DNA of 35,950 bases from the IMG/VR virus record IMGVR_UViG_3300035698_011346, positions 1 to 35,950 of that record; one strand, written 5' to 3'. This document shows, in pieces, positions 14,754 to 23,164 of the stretch. Both the position numbers and the translations under genes were made by a program. The notes under the pieces were generated by a model. It ran no database searches and was not told where the DNA came from. It saw nothing but the letters and a program-made list of their open reading frames with translations. Numbering within the stretch: position 1 is the first letter of the stretch; every line of letters starts with the position of its first letter. The stretch is from a virus.

Positions 14754-17471
14754 TTGTTTTTTGAAATGCATAAACATTCGCAATTCAGCATGTTTGATGG
14801 TTTTGGCAAGGTAAAAGATATCGTTGAATATGCAAAAAAGTTGGGGCATCCAGCAGTCGCCATAACCGATCACGGAAATGCATGTTCATTGATTCAATTG
14901 TATCTTGAATGTGAGAAGGCTGAGATAAAACCTCTACTCGGCGTTGAAGCTTATTTTCAACCGGTGTTCGATAGTGCAGCGCCGAGGTATCATTTGACGT
15001 TGATTGCCAAAAACTTCGCTGGATATCAAAACATATGCAGCATAATATCGGACGCAAATGAATTTAATTTCTACCGTAACGGCCAGGTTACGTTCGAGAT
15101 CTTAGAAAAGTACCGTAGCGATATTATCTGCTCAACTGCATGCGTCGGTGGATTTATACCGAAAGCAATTTTCAATCACGATTATAAGCTGGCAAGCAAG
15201 GCGATTAAGAAGTTCAAGTCAATATTTGGAGCCAATTTTTACTTTGAGATAATGCCATTCAAAGTTGATGATCAAGGGATGCAGGAAACGATAAATGTGA
15301 AGCTGATAAAAGCAGCGCGAAAGTTTGATGTCAAGTGCATTTTAACAACTGATTCGCATTACACAGAGCCCGAAGATTTTGATTCGTACATGATGATGCA
15401 TAAAATATCAAAGCTTGGGCAAACAAGCAAGGGCGAAGGATTTACGCTCGAAGCGATAGAAAAAACATATAAAGAACGTTATATGCACAGCGAATCTGAG
15501 ATAGTTGGAAAGTTTATGAAGATGCATAATTTCGTCGGCGATAGTAATTATAAAGTTCCAAATGCAGGAACTGAAGTTAAAAAAATGCTTGATAATATGA
15601 CAGAAATATACAATCAGATAGACATGCATTTGGACTTCTCCGATTCAATTCCATCATATGATGGTGATGGCGATACGTTTGAGCTATTAAAAAGTGCATG
15701 TATAAAAAAGCTAAAAGATACCGACAGATTTATTCCAGAGTATATTGAACGTGCAAAGCATGAGCTCAAAGTCATCAAGAATCACGGCTTATGCGACTAT
15801 TTTTTGATAGTCAAAGATTATGTTGACTGGGCAAAGTCACAAGATATATACGTTGGGCCGGGTCGAGGTTCAGTTGGTGGATCTTTGGTGGCTGAATTGT
15901 TGAATATAACGACTATTGATGCAATTTCAGTCGGCACAGACTTTGAACGTTTCCTTCGAGAGGATAAGAAAAAAATGCCTGATATAGATATCGACTTCGA
16001 GAATGGGCGTCAGAAGGAAGTCATGGACTATATCATTAATCGTTACGAAGGGCATGCAGCGCAGATAATAACGTTTGGATATTTTAAGTCAGCCAATCTC
16101 ATAAATGATTTATGCAAGGTTTATGAGGTGCAGCAGGACAAGGCCGTTCAGATAAAAGCTATAGTTCAATCGCATGTGCCGATTAAGGAGCATTTTGACA
16201 TCGAGGACATCGAATATAAGGAAGTTATGAAAGACGTTCAGATGCGTGAAATTGATAGAGAATATGATGGTTTTGTAAAGCACTTCTGTAAGATGGCAGG
16301 TCAGGTAAAATATTACGGGAAGCATCCAGCCGGCGTTGTGATTACACGTGAAAAAATAGGACGTTATATCCCGTTGTCAAGGATCAAGGGCGTGTTAATC
16401 TGTTCATATGATAAATATGATGTAGAAGGAGCCAGCCTGTTGAAATTTGATGTTCTGGCGCTTAAGACCTTGAACGTGCTGCATGAAATAGAACGTATTA
16501 CAAATGATAAATTTGACAGGCTGAATATTCCAAAAGCAGTCGAGAAAGAAATGTATGATCAGTTCTCAAAAGGATTAACTCCGGGGATATTTCAGTTGAA
16601 CAGCCCGACAGCAAAAGGCATTTTGAAAAGCATCAGCGCTGACAGCTTTCAGGATGTCATTGCCGCAATTTCATTGAATCGGCCCGGAACCCTCAAATTG
16701 AAAACTCATGAGGGCTATGCTGAAAGTAAACGCAACGTCGACAAAACGACCACCTGGTATCCTTATACGAAGGATGCATATGGATCAATCATATATCAGG
16801 AACACGTCATGCGGATATGCAATGGTCTTGCTAAAATGAATCCAAACGATACCGATAAGCTCATGAAGCCACGATATAACGACGCGCAGCGTCAAGAGCT
16901 TCGCAAGATATTTTTGGCAGGAGTGAAAGCCAATTCAAGAACAAGTCGGGAGGATGCAGCGCGTTTATTCGACTCAATGTCACTGTACATGTTCAATAAA
17001 GGTCATGGTGCTGGTTATGCGCTTATCTCTGAATGGCAAATGTATCACAAAGTTAGACATCAAACCGAATATTGGTATTCGACCATAAAATGGGAACAGG
17101 ATGAACGCAAGCAATATGAATTTATGTGCGAAGCAGCAGCCGAGGGGATCCTGATATTTTTATCCCATGTAAATTATAGCGATGATGCGTTTTCATTGAG
17201 AGAGATACAGGGCGAGAAGGTCATTCAAATGGGATTGTTATTCGTCAAAAATGTAGGTCAAAAAGCAGCGGAAGTCATCTCAAAGGAACGTGCAAAAAAT
17301 GGAAAGTTTATCAGTTATGATGATTTTGTGATGCGTTGCAAAGATAGGTCAGTAACGTCTAGAGTTATTGCAGCATTATTGGAGGATGGAGCGCTTGAGT
17401 TCAGCAGCAAAACATTCAGAAATAGGGTTATAAAGTATAACACGGCGCTTTATTCGCGCAGCATAAAGTGA
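14754..17471 (+). CDS. dnaE: DNA polymerase III alpha subunit, DnaE type
   Basis: 905 residues from a TTG start at 14754, directly after the previous stop and with GAGGTGA at 14742-14748. The N-terminal PHP domain keeps its metal ligands: H6/H8, D39-H40, E65, H80, C130, D200/H202. The polymerase core has GPGRGSVGGS (368-377), then the catalytic PDIDIDF (409-415), then KFDVLALKTLNVL for the third Asp. The helical C-terminus has a helix-hairpin-helix like stretch (VKNVGQKAAEVI). It is about 250 residues shorter than bacterial DnaE, stopping before the OB-fold and clamp-loader-binding region, as in other phage DnaE proteins. It is the replicative polymerase of this phage. Confidence 0.93.
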   Translation: MFFEMHKHSQFSMFDGFGKVKDIVEYAKKLGHPAVAITDHGNACSLIQLYLECEKAEIKPLLGVEAYFQPVFDSAAPRYHLTLIAKNFAGYQNICSIISDANEFNFYRNGQVTFEILEKYRSDIICSTACVGGFIPKAIFNHDYKLASKAIKKFKSIFGANFYFEIMPFKVDDQGMQETINVKLIKAARKFDVKCILTTDSHYTEPEDFDSYMMMHKISKLGQTSKGEGFTLEAIEKTYKERYMHSESEIVGKFMKMHNFVGDSNYKVPNAGTEVKKMLDNMTEIYNQIDMHLDFSDSIPSYDGDGDTFELLKSACIKKLKDTDRFIPEYIERAKHELKVIKNHGLCDYFLIVKDYVDWAKSQDIYVGPGRGSVGGSLVAELLNITTIDAISVGTDFERFLREDKKKMPDIDIDFENGRQKEVMDYIINRYEGHAAQIITFGYFKSANLINDLCKVYEVQQDKAVQIKAIVQSHVPIKEHFDIEDIEYKEVMKDVQMREIDREYDGFVKHFCKMAGQVKYYGKHPAGVVITREKIGRYIPLSRIKGVLICSYDKYDVEGASLLKFDVLALKTLNVLHEIERITNDKFDRLNIPKAVEKEMYDQFSKGLTPGIFQLNSPTAKGILKSISADSFQDVIAAISLNRPGTLKLKTHEGYAESKRNVDKTTTWYPYTKDAYGSIIYQEHVMRICNGLAKMNPNDTDKLMKPRYNDAQRQELRKIFLAGVKANSRTSREDAARLFDSMSLYMFNKGHGAGYALISEWQMYHKVRHQTEYWYSTIKWEQDERKQYEFMCEAAAEGILIFLSHVNYSDDAFSLREIQGEKVIQMGLLFVKNVGQKAAEVISKERAKNGKFISYDDFVMRCKDRSVTSRVIAALLEDGALEFSSKTFRNRVIKYNTALYSRSIK

Positions 17472-17481
17472 GGAGCTAAAA

Positions 17482-17688
17482 ATGAAATTCACTCGTAGAT
17501 ATTATGTTAAGGGATCGGGCGGGAAATATATTGTATATTTCAATTTCAAGGAAATTAACTCTCGTTCAAAGAATGTTATCACAAATGAGGATGGAACTCC
17601 AAAGACATTTACTTCAAACGTTGCAGCGCGTTCGTTTATAGCGGAATTGGAAAGCAGGGACAATGATGGCAAAAACAAACAAGGCTGA
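17482..17688 (+). CDS. Small basic protein between polymerase and recA, unknown
   Basis: 68 residues; AGGAG at 17470-17475 precedes the ATG. It is lysine/arginine-rich with an N-terminal beta-like half (RRYYVKGSGGKYIVYFNF) and overlaps the recA start by 26 bases. The pattern resembles short DNA-binding beta-sheet proteins such as phage integrase arm-type domains, but that is only a shape match. Unknown function. Confidence 0.6.
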   Translation: MKFTRRYYVKGSGGKYIVYFNFKEINSRSKNVITNEDGTPKTFTSNVAARSFIAELESRDNDGKNKQG

Positions 17689-18571
17689 AATAATGCGCTT
17701 ATGCAAGGCCATCGAAGCGAAGGAAGGATCTGGATCAGTTTATAGTCTTGGATCTGCGAATTCAGCTTTGCGAATAAGGCGCTGGACCTCTGGAATTGAA
17801 GAGCTTGATCATGTAATTGGTGGAGGAGTTCCAGAGGGTAGGATGATTGAGATATTCGGCCCTGAAGGCTCTGGGAAGACGACCCTCGGCTATCACCTGT
17901 CAGGCTTGCATAACATGTGTCTATACGTCCCGATTGAAGGAACGTTTGACAGCGAAAGGGCCCGCGTATTTGGCAATCGTCCAAAACAAATGATCGTATA
18001 TCGTGCAAAGTATGGCGAGCAAGCGATGAACAAGATTGTCAGTTTTGCCGAAGCTGGAATACCTCTGATCGTGCTTGACAGCATCCCAGCGTGCAAGCCT
18101 AAAGATGACATTGACAAGCTCCGTGAAGCGATTAGAAAAGGAACAGAGACAAATGATCGCATGGGTGGTGTTGCGCGGCTTATGCATCGCTACCTGCCAG
18201 CGCTGGAGCAAGTTATCGAATTCACAGGGACAACTATAATTTTGATCAATCAAGTACGCGATAAAATGGACGCCATGATGTTTGGTGAAAAAACTGATAC
18301 GCCGGGCGGAAGGGCTCCAAAGCATTATAGCAGCATACGAATTCAAGTTGGTAGACGCGCTTGGATTGATATCCCAAATAAGGACATAAACAACTCAGCG
18401 ACTACTGAAAAGATAGGTATGATCATGAAGTGTAAAGTCGTGAAATCAAAGGTATGCAATCCTATGGGCGAATGTGAGTTACCGCTCATATTTGATCAAG
18501 GTTTTGTCAGCTTTGATGACATTAATGAGATACGAAAGCATAAAATGAGAAAAGAGAGGTACGACGACTGA
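17663..18571 (+). CDS. recA: RecA/UvsX-type recombinase
   Basis: 302 residues (ATG at 17663 or 17666). Walker A is GPEGSGKT (66-73), the RecA form; E92 in the IEGTFD stretch sits where RecA has its catalytic Glu (DAEHALD); Walker B is PLIVLDSIPA (134-143); LINQVRDKM follows as the L2-proximal segment with the allosteric Gln-type position. It forms filaments on ssDNA and drives strand exchange. It lacks most of the cellular RecA C-terminal domain. It lies in one operon with the Cas4-like nuclease and RuvC-like resolvase, which gives a small recombination unit. Confidence 0.9.
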   Translation: MMAKTNKAEIMRLCKAIEAKEGSGSVYSLGSANSALRIRRWTSGIEELDHVIGGGVPEGRMIEIFGPEGSGKTTLGYHLSGLHNMCLYVPIEGTFDSERARVFGNRPKQMIVYRAKYGEQAMNKIVSFAEAGIPLIVLDSIPACKPKDDIDKLREAIRKGTETNDRMGGVARLMHRYLPALEQVIEFTGTTIILINQVRDKMDAMMFGEKTDTPGGRAPKHYSSIRIQVGRRAWIDIPNKDINNSATTEKIGMIMKCKVVKSKVCNPMGECELPLIFDQGFVSFDDINEIRKHKMRKERYDD

Positions 18572-18572
18572 C

Positions 18573-19385
18573 ATGGGATCCTTAAGAGATGATTTCATGG
18601 CTGCAAAGAACTCTGGCAAAGCTATGATGAATACGGAGCAGCTTGTTATTGAACAGCGTTTGAATAAACTATTTTATTTGCAGCCCAAATATAAAGAAGA
18701 AATAATGATGTTAAAATTGCAAGCAAAGCAAAAAAGCTCCGATCGTTATGGTTTACATGCGTCAGCAATTTTAGCATCAGAGAATAAGTTCTGCTATCGT
18801 GAGCAAGTTCTCAGTTTATTCTATGCGCAGATACAGGGTGATAATATTCCGGTGGGGCTCAAACGAATATTTGAGGAAGGAAATTTTGTAGGTGAGAAGT
18901 GGCAACGCTTATTCATACGCGGTGGACTTGGATCAAAAGAGGACATGGACATCAGCAGAATGTGCGATAAATATGATCTGTCATATACGCCAGATGCAAT
19001 CATAACGCTTAAGAGAGATTATCTCGTTGAAGTAAAAAGCATGAATACGTTTCAATTCAAAAAGATTTTCAACCATCCAAAGGGTGAATTACAATGCTTA
19101 TTTTACATGTATCTTGAGGGCATTGAATATGGTTTTGTGCTCGTTGAGGATAAAAATTGTCAGGAATTCAAGATAATAATGGTTGACTATGATATCACAA
19201 AGCTGGAGCCATATATTGAGCGTCTTGAGATGATTCAAGAATATAAGCGTAAATTTATCACTCATAAAAAGATGGTCAAAGGCATATGCAGCAATGCAAC
19301 GTGCAAGCGCGCTATGGAGTGCAGCATGAAGGATGCATGTTTTAATATTGGCATGGGTCGTGTAAAGCTAAATGAACAAGTATAA
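18573..19385 (+). CDS. PD-(D/E)XK nuclease of the Cas4/RecB type
   Basis: 270 residues. The nuclease motifs are visible: FEEGNFVGEKWQ (helix with E101/E102), P140-D141 (TPDAII), E153-V-K155 (VEVKS) and Q174...Y180 (LQCLFYMY). One Cys upstream (C74, NKFCYRE) and a C-terminal group (C239, C244, C250, C256) have the layout of the iron-sulphur site in Cas4/AddB-like nucleases. No CRISPR array or cas gene is present, so it is a phage recombination exonuclease, placed between recA and a resolvase. Family: single-strand end-processing; polarity unknown. Confidence 0.82.
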   Translation: MGSLRDDFMAAKNSGKAMMNTEQLVIEQRLNKLFYLQPKYKEEIMMLKLQAKQKSSDRYGLHASAILASENKFCYREQVLSLFYAQIQGDNIPVGLKRIFEEGNFVGEKWQRLFIRGGLGSKEDMDISRMCDKYDLSYTPDAIITLKRDYLVEVKSMNTFQFKKIFNHPKGELQCLFYMYLEGIEYGFVLVEDKNCQEFKIIMVDYDITKLEPYIERLEMIQEYKRKFITHKKMVKGICSNATCKRAMECSMKDACFNIGMGRVKLNEQV

Positions 19386-19926
19386 AAAGATAGTTATTGG
19401 AATTGATGAGAGTTACATGCGAACGGGGATATCGATAGCATGCGATGGAGTGTTGCAGCGTGTGAGCTCCATTGATTTCAAAGGTTACACGGTTAAGACT
19501 GAGAAGCGTTTACGCTTGCAGAATGTGTTATCAAAAATACTTGAAGCTGTTATCCCAAAAGCTGATGAAGTTATAGTCATATGCGAAAGGATCAGGATGT
19601 TCAGCCAAGGCTTCATCAGTCAACCGTATCAGATGACGACAGGGGCGCTGATATCCGTTATAGTTGATACTGCATACGCTTATGGCGTGGACGTGTTCTC
19701 GGCCGATACACGCGCTTGGAAGACGCAAGTCCTTGGAACATGCAAGTCAAAATATAAAAATAAAAAATATGATGCGGTGAAGTTTATAAAAAGCAAAGGC
19801 TTTGACGTTTCATACCGTACGCCCAAAGGCATTCGCAAATATAACGATGATGCATCAGATTCAGCGTGTATCGCATTATATGGTTTTGTTGATGCAAAAC
19901 GGCAACGGCTTAAAAAAGAGCTATAA
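19372..19926 (+). CDS. RuvC-like Holliday junction resolvase
   Basis: 184 residues, overlapping the upstream nuclease end by 14 bases. Acidic catalytic residues of the RuvC/RNase H fold are D12 (GIDES), E72 (VICERIR), D159/D160 and D163 (NDDASDSA). It probably cuts four-way junctions before packaging. This closes the operon: promoter P2 begins 19 bases after the stop. Confidence 0.85.
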   Translation: MNKYKKIVIGIDESYMRTGISIACDGVLQRVSSIDFKGYTVKTEKRLRLQNVLSKILEAVIPKADEVIVICERIRMFSQGFISQPYQMTTGALISVIVDTAYAYGVDVFSADTRAWKTQVLGTCKSKYKNKKYDAVKFIKSKGFDVSYRTPKGIRKYNDDASDSACIALYGFVDAKRQRLKKEL

Positions 19927-19944
19927 CTATTTTTGACAAAACTA

Positions 19945-19973
19945 TTTACATCCATTTTTATATGTGTTATTAT
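19945..19973 (+). promoter_or_regulatory. Promoter P2 (TTTACA - 17 bp - TATTAT)
   Basis: TTTACA at 19945-19950, 17-base spacer, TATTAT at 19968-19973 preceded by TG (TGTTATTAT). AACTATTTTT lies at 19925-19934, 20 bases before the -35. A perfect TTGACA at 19933-19938 could give an overlapping second promoter with a weaker -10. The leader ends in ATAGTG.TTTGGAGGG before the ATG at 20029. Confidence 0.82.
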
Positions 19974-20028
19974 GTTTATAATAGTTATTATAGTAATATA
20001 TATATAGTGCTTTGGAGGGCAAAGGAAG

Positions 20029-20850
20029 ATGGATATGAAAATGAGAAAAGCAGGAGCAGATGATAGGAACTTCGTACTTGATTTTAGCTCAGCAACAGAC
20101 GTCGTTGAGTGGATTGATAATACCCAACGTATGGATTGGATGCATGCTAATTCACAAGACACAACGAGAACAGAATTCACAGGAACACGCAACTATAATG
20201 AAGCAAAGGATCTAATGCTGCATGGTGATACTTTCACCGCTGAGAAGATAAATGCAAAGTTGAATGCAGCTCGTAAGACCATTGAATCAAAAACAAAACG
20301 GATCCCATCATATGGCGTTGTTGGATATCAAGCTTCAGTTCCGAGATACTTGCAGGGAATTCCAACAAGTATGATCAACAAAAAAGCTGTGGTTGTGAAG
20401 CAAAAAGTTGTCACATTCACAAAAATAACTTCCTATAGCTGCCATGTCTCAAAAGAAGAGATCATTGAAAATTCAATCAAAGCGCTGCAAATAGTTCAAG
20501 CAGCAGAACAGCAAGGATATCGAGTAAACTTGAACGTGCTAATATGCAGCGGGTTGAGTGAAATGATAGCAATAAAGGTCCGCCTTAAAAATGCTCAGGA
20601 ACGCCTAAATATTTCAAAAGTGGCGTTTGCAATGGTCCATCCTTCAATGCTCCGTAGAATAGGTTTTGCAGTAATTGAGCGGATACCGATACAAATAAAA
20701 CATGATCGCAAAACATTATCAGGAACTTATGGTTATCCGATCAGTAGTGCAGCGCAAGCAGAATTCGCTTGCGAAGCTCATGAGATACTTCTTCCAGCAA
20801 CTATTAAAAACGTGGAAGAATTCATTGAAAAAATAATAAACGTGCTGTGA
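20029..20850 (+). CDS. DUF7192-like phage protein
   Basis: 273 residues (ATG at 20029, or 20035 with AAGGAAG at 20022-20028). Pattern matches, from memory, the phage DUF7192 family: FTGTRNYNEAKDLML...G near residues 50-65, GYQASVPRYLQGIP around 105-118, then alternating strands and MVHPSMLRRIGFAVIE near 200-216, and GTYGYPI near the end. Function of the family is not known to me. It has its own promoter and is followed by a CobS/MoxR-type ATPase with another promoter of the same type, an arrangement that suggests substrate or partner for that ATPase (inferred). Confidence 0.7.
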   Translation: MDMKMRKAGADDRNFVLDFSSATDVVEWIDNTQRMDWMHANSQDTTRTEFTGTRNYNEAKDLMLHGDTFTAEKINAKLNAARKTIESKTKRIPSYGVVGYQASVPRYLQGIPTSMINKKAVVVKQKVVTFTKITSYSCHVSKEEIIENSIKALQIVQAAEQQGYRVNLNVLICSGLSEMIAIKVRLKNAQERLNISKVAFAMVHPSMLRRIGFAVIERIPIQIKHDRKTLSGTYGYPISSAAQAEFACEAHEILLPATIKNVEEFIEKIINVL

Positions 20851-20880
20851 AAAATAAATTGAACTATTTTCAAAAAAAGC

Positions 20881-20909
20881 TTTACAAGTTTTGGCCGTTA
20901 TGTTATGAT
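20881..20909 (+). promoter_or_regulatory. Promoter P3 (TTTACA - 17 bp - TATGAT)
   Basis: TTTACA at 20881-20886, 17-base spacer, TATGAT at 20904-20909 with TG one base upstream. AACTATTTTC at 20862-20871 lies 19 bases before the -35, followed by an A tract. The leader has AACAATAGTGTTTGGAGG before the ATG at 20947. Confidence 0.82.
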
Positions 20910-20946
20910 GGAATCAATAAAACAATAGTGTTTGGAGGACAAAAAA

Positions 20947-21909
20947 ATGTCACGCAAAAATTTATCCATTGAAAGCATCATCAAACTGGACACAGACCAT
21001 GCCGTAGTAACATTCTCAGATGGATCCACCAGAACTCGCAGAGTTTATGACAATACCATTTTCATCAGCGGAAAGTCATACAATGTTAATGCAGCCGATG
21101 AGAGGGTTGTTGAAGCAAAACAACTCACACCGCCCGAAGCAAAAAAAATTGAAGTTGACGAAGACAAAACAGTGCAGCATGAAAAGTATGATCTCATCAA
21201 AACATGTGTCAACTCAGACATCCCCGTGTTTTTAGTGGGCCCTGCAGGAAGTGGAAAAAACTTCACGCTGGAAATGATTGCCAAGGATCTCGGAATGGAT
21301 TTTTATTTCACCAATAGCATCCAGCAGGAATATAAGGTCACAGGATTCATTGATGCAGGCGGAACGTTCCACGATACGGAATTCTATAAAGCTTTCGTCA
21401 ATGGCGGATTGTTTTTTCTGGATGAGATAGATGCCAGCATCCCAGAAGTCCTCGTTCTCCTGAATGCAGCAATAGCAAACAAGTATTTTGAGTTTCCAAC
21501 AGGACGGGTCACAGCTCATAAAGATTTTCGTGTGGTAGCTGCAGGAAATACAGTAGGCAATGGAGCTTCAGAACAATATACAGGACGATTGGTTCTGGAT
21601 CAGGCAACGCTGGACCGTTTTGCAATAATCGAGTTTGGATATAGCAAGCGTATAGAACTCAAGTTGGCCAAGGGCGATACCGAGCTTGTTGACTTCATTC
21701 GTTCGCTTCGTGACATCGCTCAAAGCACTGGGATCCGCACAACGTTTTCATACCGCTGCATAATGATGACAGTGGAACTTCAGTCAAAGGGTGTTGAGTT
21801 CAAGGACATCCTTGCAATAGTTATCTTCAAAGGTCTGGATGCGGACACCGTGAGAACATTCCATTCTGCTATGCAGCATTCGAACAGCTATGCTCAGCAG
21901 GTGAGGTGA
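20947..21909 (+). CDS. CobS/MoxR-type AAA+ ATPase
   Basis: 320 residues from the ATG at 20947 (TGGAGGA at 20933-20939). After an ~80-residue beta-rich N-terminus comes an AAA+ module: Walker A GPAGSGKN (98-105), Walker B LFFLDE (156-161), sensor 1 AAGNT around N201, and TLDRF (221-225) for the Arg-finger region. The VTGFIDAGGTFHD and LPTGR-like insertions are typical of MoxR/CobS ATPases, which remodel or load metal-binding or vWA-domain partners. No vWA/CobT gene was recognised next to it; the DUF7192 protein just upstream is the best partner candidate. Confidence 0.87.
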   Translation: MSRKNLSIESIIKLDTDHAVVTFSDGSTRTRRVYDNTIFISGKSYNVNAADERVVEAKQLTPPEAKKIEVDEDKTVQHEKYDLIKTCVNSDIPVFLVGPAGSGKNFTLEMIAKDLGMDFYFTNSIQQEYKVTGFIDAGGTFHDTEFYKAFVNGGLFFLDEIDASIPEVLVLLNAAIANKYFEFPTGRVTAHKDFRVVAAGNTVGNGASEQYTGRLVLDQATLDRFAIIEFGYSKRIELKLAKGDTELVDFIRSLRDIAQSTGIRTTFSYRCIMMTVELQSKGVEFKDILAIVIFKGLDADTVRTFHSAMQHSNSYAQQVR

Positions 21910-21914
21910 GAAAA

Positions 21915-22229
21915 GTGAAATTCAGCAATCCGTACATGACATCAGCAGACAAGATATCCACCCTACAGAGGTGGATACTTGTTTGTTCATATGCATATTA
22001 TGAGCTAAATGAGACAATAGCTGAGGATGCAATATATGATGCAAACTGCCGGCAGCTTGAAAAGCTCATAATCAAATATGGTGATGAGAATAAATGCTAT
22101 GGAAGAGTTTTTGAAAATTTTAGCTGTCATTCTGGGTTTAATTTTTATGCTAAGATAAATGAAAATTTTCAAACCATCGTGCGGAGAGATGCAAATATAG
22201 CTCTTAGAATAAAACAAGGAAGGACTTAA
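21915..22229 (+). CDS. Orphan LigA domain Ia-like protein
   Basis: 104 residues from the GTG at 21915 (GAGGTGAG at 21903-21910), overlapping the ATPase end region by context only. YAYYELNETIAEDAIYDANCRQLEKL (26-50) has the pattern Y-x-YYE...I-x-D--YD--...L--LE of the N-terminal Ia domain of NAD-dependent DNA ligase, the part that binds the NMN half of NAD+. No adenylation domain follows, so this is a stand-alone Ia-like protein of the kind annotated in phages as LigA-related. It may modulate the host ligase or bind NAD+; both are inferences. Confidence 0.6.
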   Translation: MKFSNPYMTSADKISTLQRWILVCSYAYYELNETIAEDAIYDANCRQLEKLIIKYGDENKCYGRVFENFSCHSGFNFYAKINENFQTIVRRDANIALRIKQGRT

Positions 22230-22317
22230 AAAGTAATTCATTGTTTATGCTCTGCTGCATGTTATGGCTTATATATTTATTGGTGGTTTTTATTTGATGA
22301 AAGTGAGGAACAAAAAA

Positions 22318-22521
22318 ATGAGTGAGTCGGCAAAAGATTTGGTTATTCTGGTTCTCGTTATTGCAATCATAAGCATGCTAATGATAGGTGCAGCCGTCAT
22401 TGGACAGTCGGTAAAAAATTCAGCAAAGCTTGATGCAATTTATGCGGTCATGATAAATAATGCTCATGAAAATCCTCAATCGTGGACCGTGATGGACATC
22501 ATAAGAGAAAATGAAGAATAA
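22318..22521 (+). CDS. Small single-pass membrane protein, unknown
   Basis: 67 residues from the ATG at 22318 (GAGGA at 22305-22309); an in-frame ATG at 22297 lacks a ribosome binding site. Residues 9-29 (LVILVLVIAIISMLMIGAAVI) are one transmembrane helix, followed by a short soluble tail with a WTVMDIIRENEE end. The 88 bases upstream show no promoter I can support. Function unknown; an early superinfection-type membrane protein is possible. Confidence 0.6.
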   Translation: MSESAKDLVILVLVIAIISMLMIGAAVIGQSVKNSAKLDAIYAVMINNAHENPQSWTVMDIIRENEE

Positions 22522-22545
22522 TAAAAAACAGAAAAGGAGATTAAA

Positions 22546-22845
22546 ATGATTGAAAAAAGGGCTGAAGACAATATCAAAAGCATCATTGATGAGCTTCGTG
22601 ATCAATACGTTACTGCAAAGTTCAGAGAAGTTGGCCAAGATCGTTATGTAATGATAAACATAAAAACGATAGAAAAGGCTTATGCAGCGCTGGAGCTCGT
22701 GAACAGAGATATTCAAAGCCGCGGTAATATGCTCAGGTTCAGGATGCTCGTAAGAATGTGCAACGATAGATTGATTGAAGCGTCAAAAAGAAATTACGAG
22801 TTATATAATTTTATCGCGGAAGTCATGAAAGTTCTTGGTGAGTGA
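22546..22845 (+). CDS. Small helical protein, unknown
   Basis: 99 residues with AAAAGGAG ahead of the ATG. Almost entirely helical and charged (KSIIDELRDQYVTAKFREV, KTIEKAYAALELVNRDIQ), no motif recognised. Its stop overlaps or abuts the next small gene, so both are translated together. Confidence 0.65.
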   Translation: MIEKRAEDNIKSIIDELRDQYVTAKFREVGQDRYVMINIKTIEKAYAALELVNRDIQSRGNMLRFRMLVRMCNDRLIEASKRNYELYNFIAEVMKVLGE

Positions 22846-22846
22846 A

Positions 22847-23164
22847 GTGAGCAAACAAAAAATGGATCCAGATATGATGGTATTTAATATTGGTGAAAGC
22901 GTATATTTCATAAATGTAACAGTGCTGCAATCAATATTCATGAGCATGTGTGCAAAGAATAAAGGAACGTTTGCGCTATTGTTGGTCGTCCGTGGCGATA
23001 CCGCCGTGGCAAAGTCGCTCAAGTTTGTTAGCGCTGTGGCGCTTCAGGACTATTGTGGCAAGCTTGAAGAGCAAGGGCTTATATGCTATACGACTGAGCA
23101 GCCAAATGACGTCAGCAAGCTCACAGAGCGCCTGAGGGCATATCGTGCCGCGCCGCCCCGGTAG
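22847..23164 (+). CDS. Small protein, unknown
   Basis: 105 residues if started at the GTG at 22847 (GGTGA about 5 bases upstream); ATG at 22862 would give 100 residues but has only weak Shine-Dalgarno similarity. The sequence has a predicted beta start (MMVFNIGESVYFINVTVL) and helices, with a KLTERLRAYRAAPP end. The base composition of its 3' end is clearly more GC-rich than its neighbours, because it overlaps the start of the following gene. No family recognised. Confidence 0.6.
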   Translation: MSKQKMDPDMMVFNIGESVYFINVTVLQSIFMSMCAKNKGTFALLLVVRGDTAVAKSLKFVSAVALQDYCGKLEEQGLICYTTEQPNDVSKLTERLRAYRAAPPR

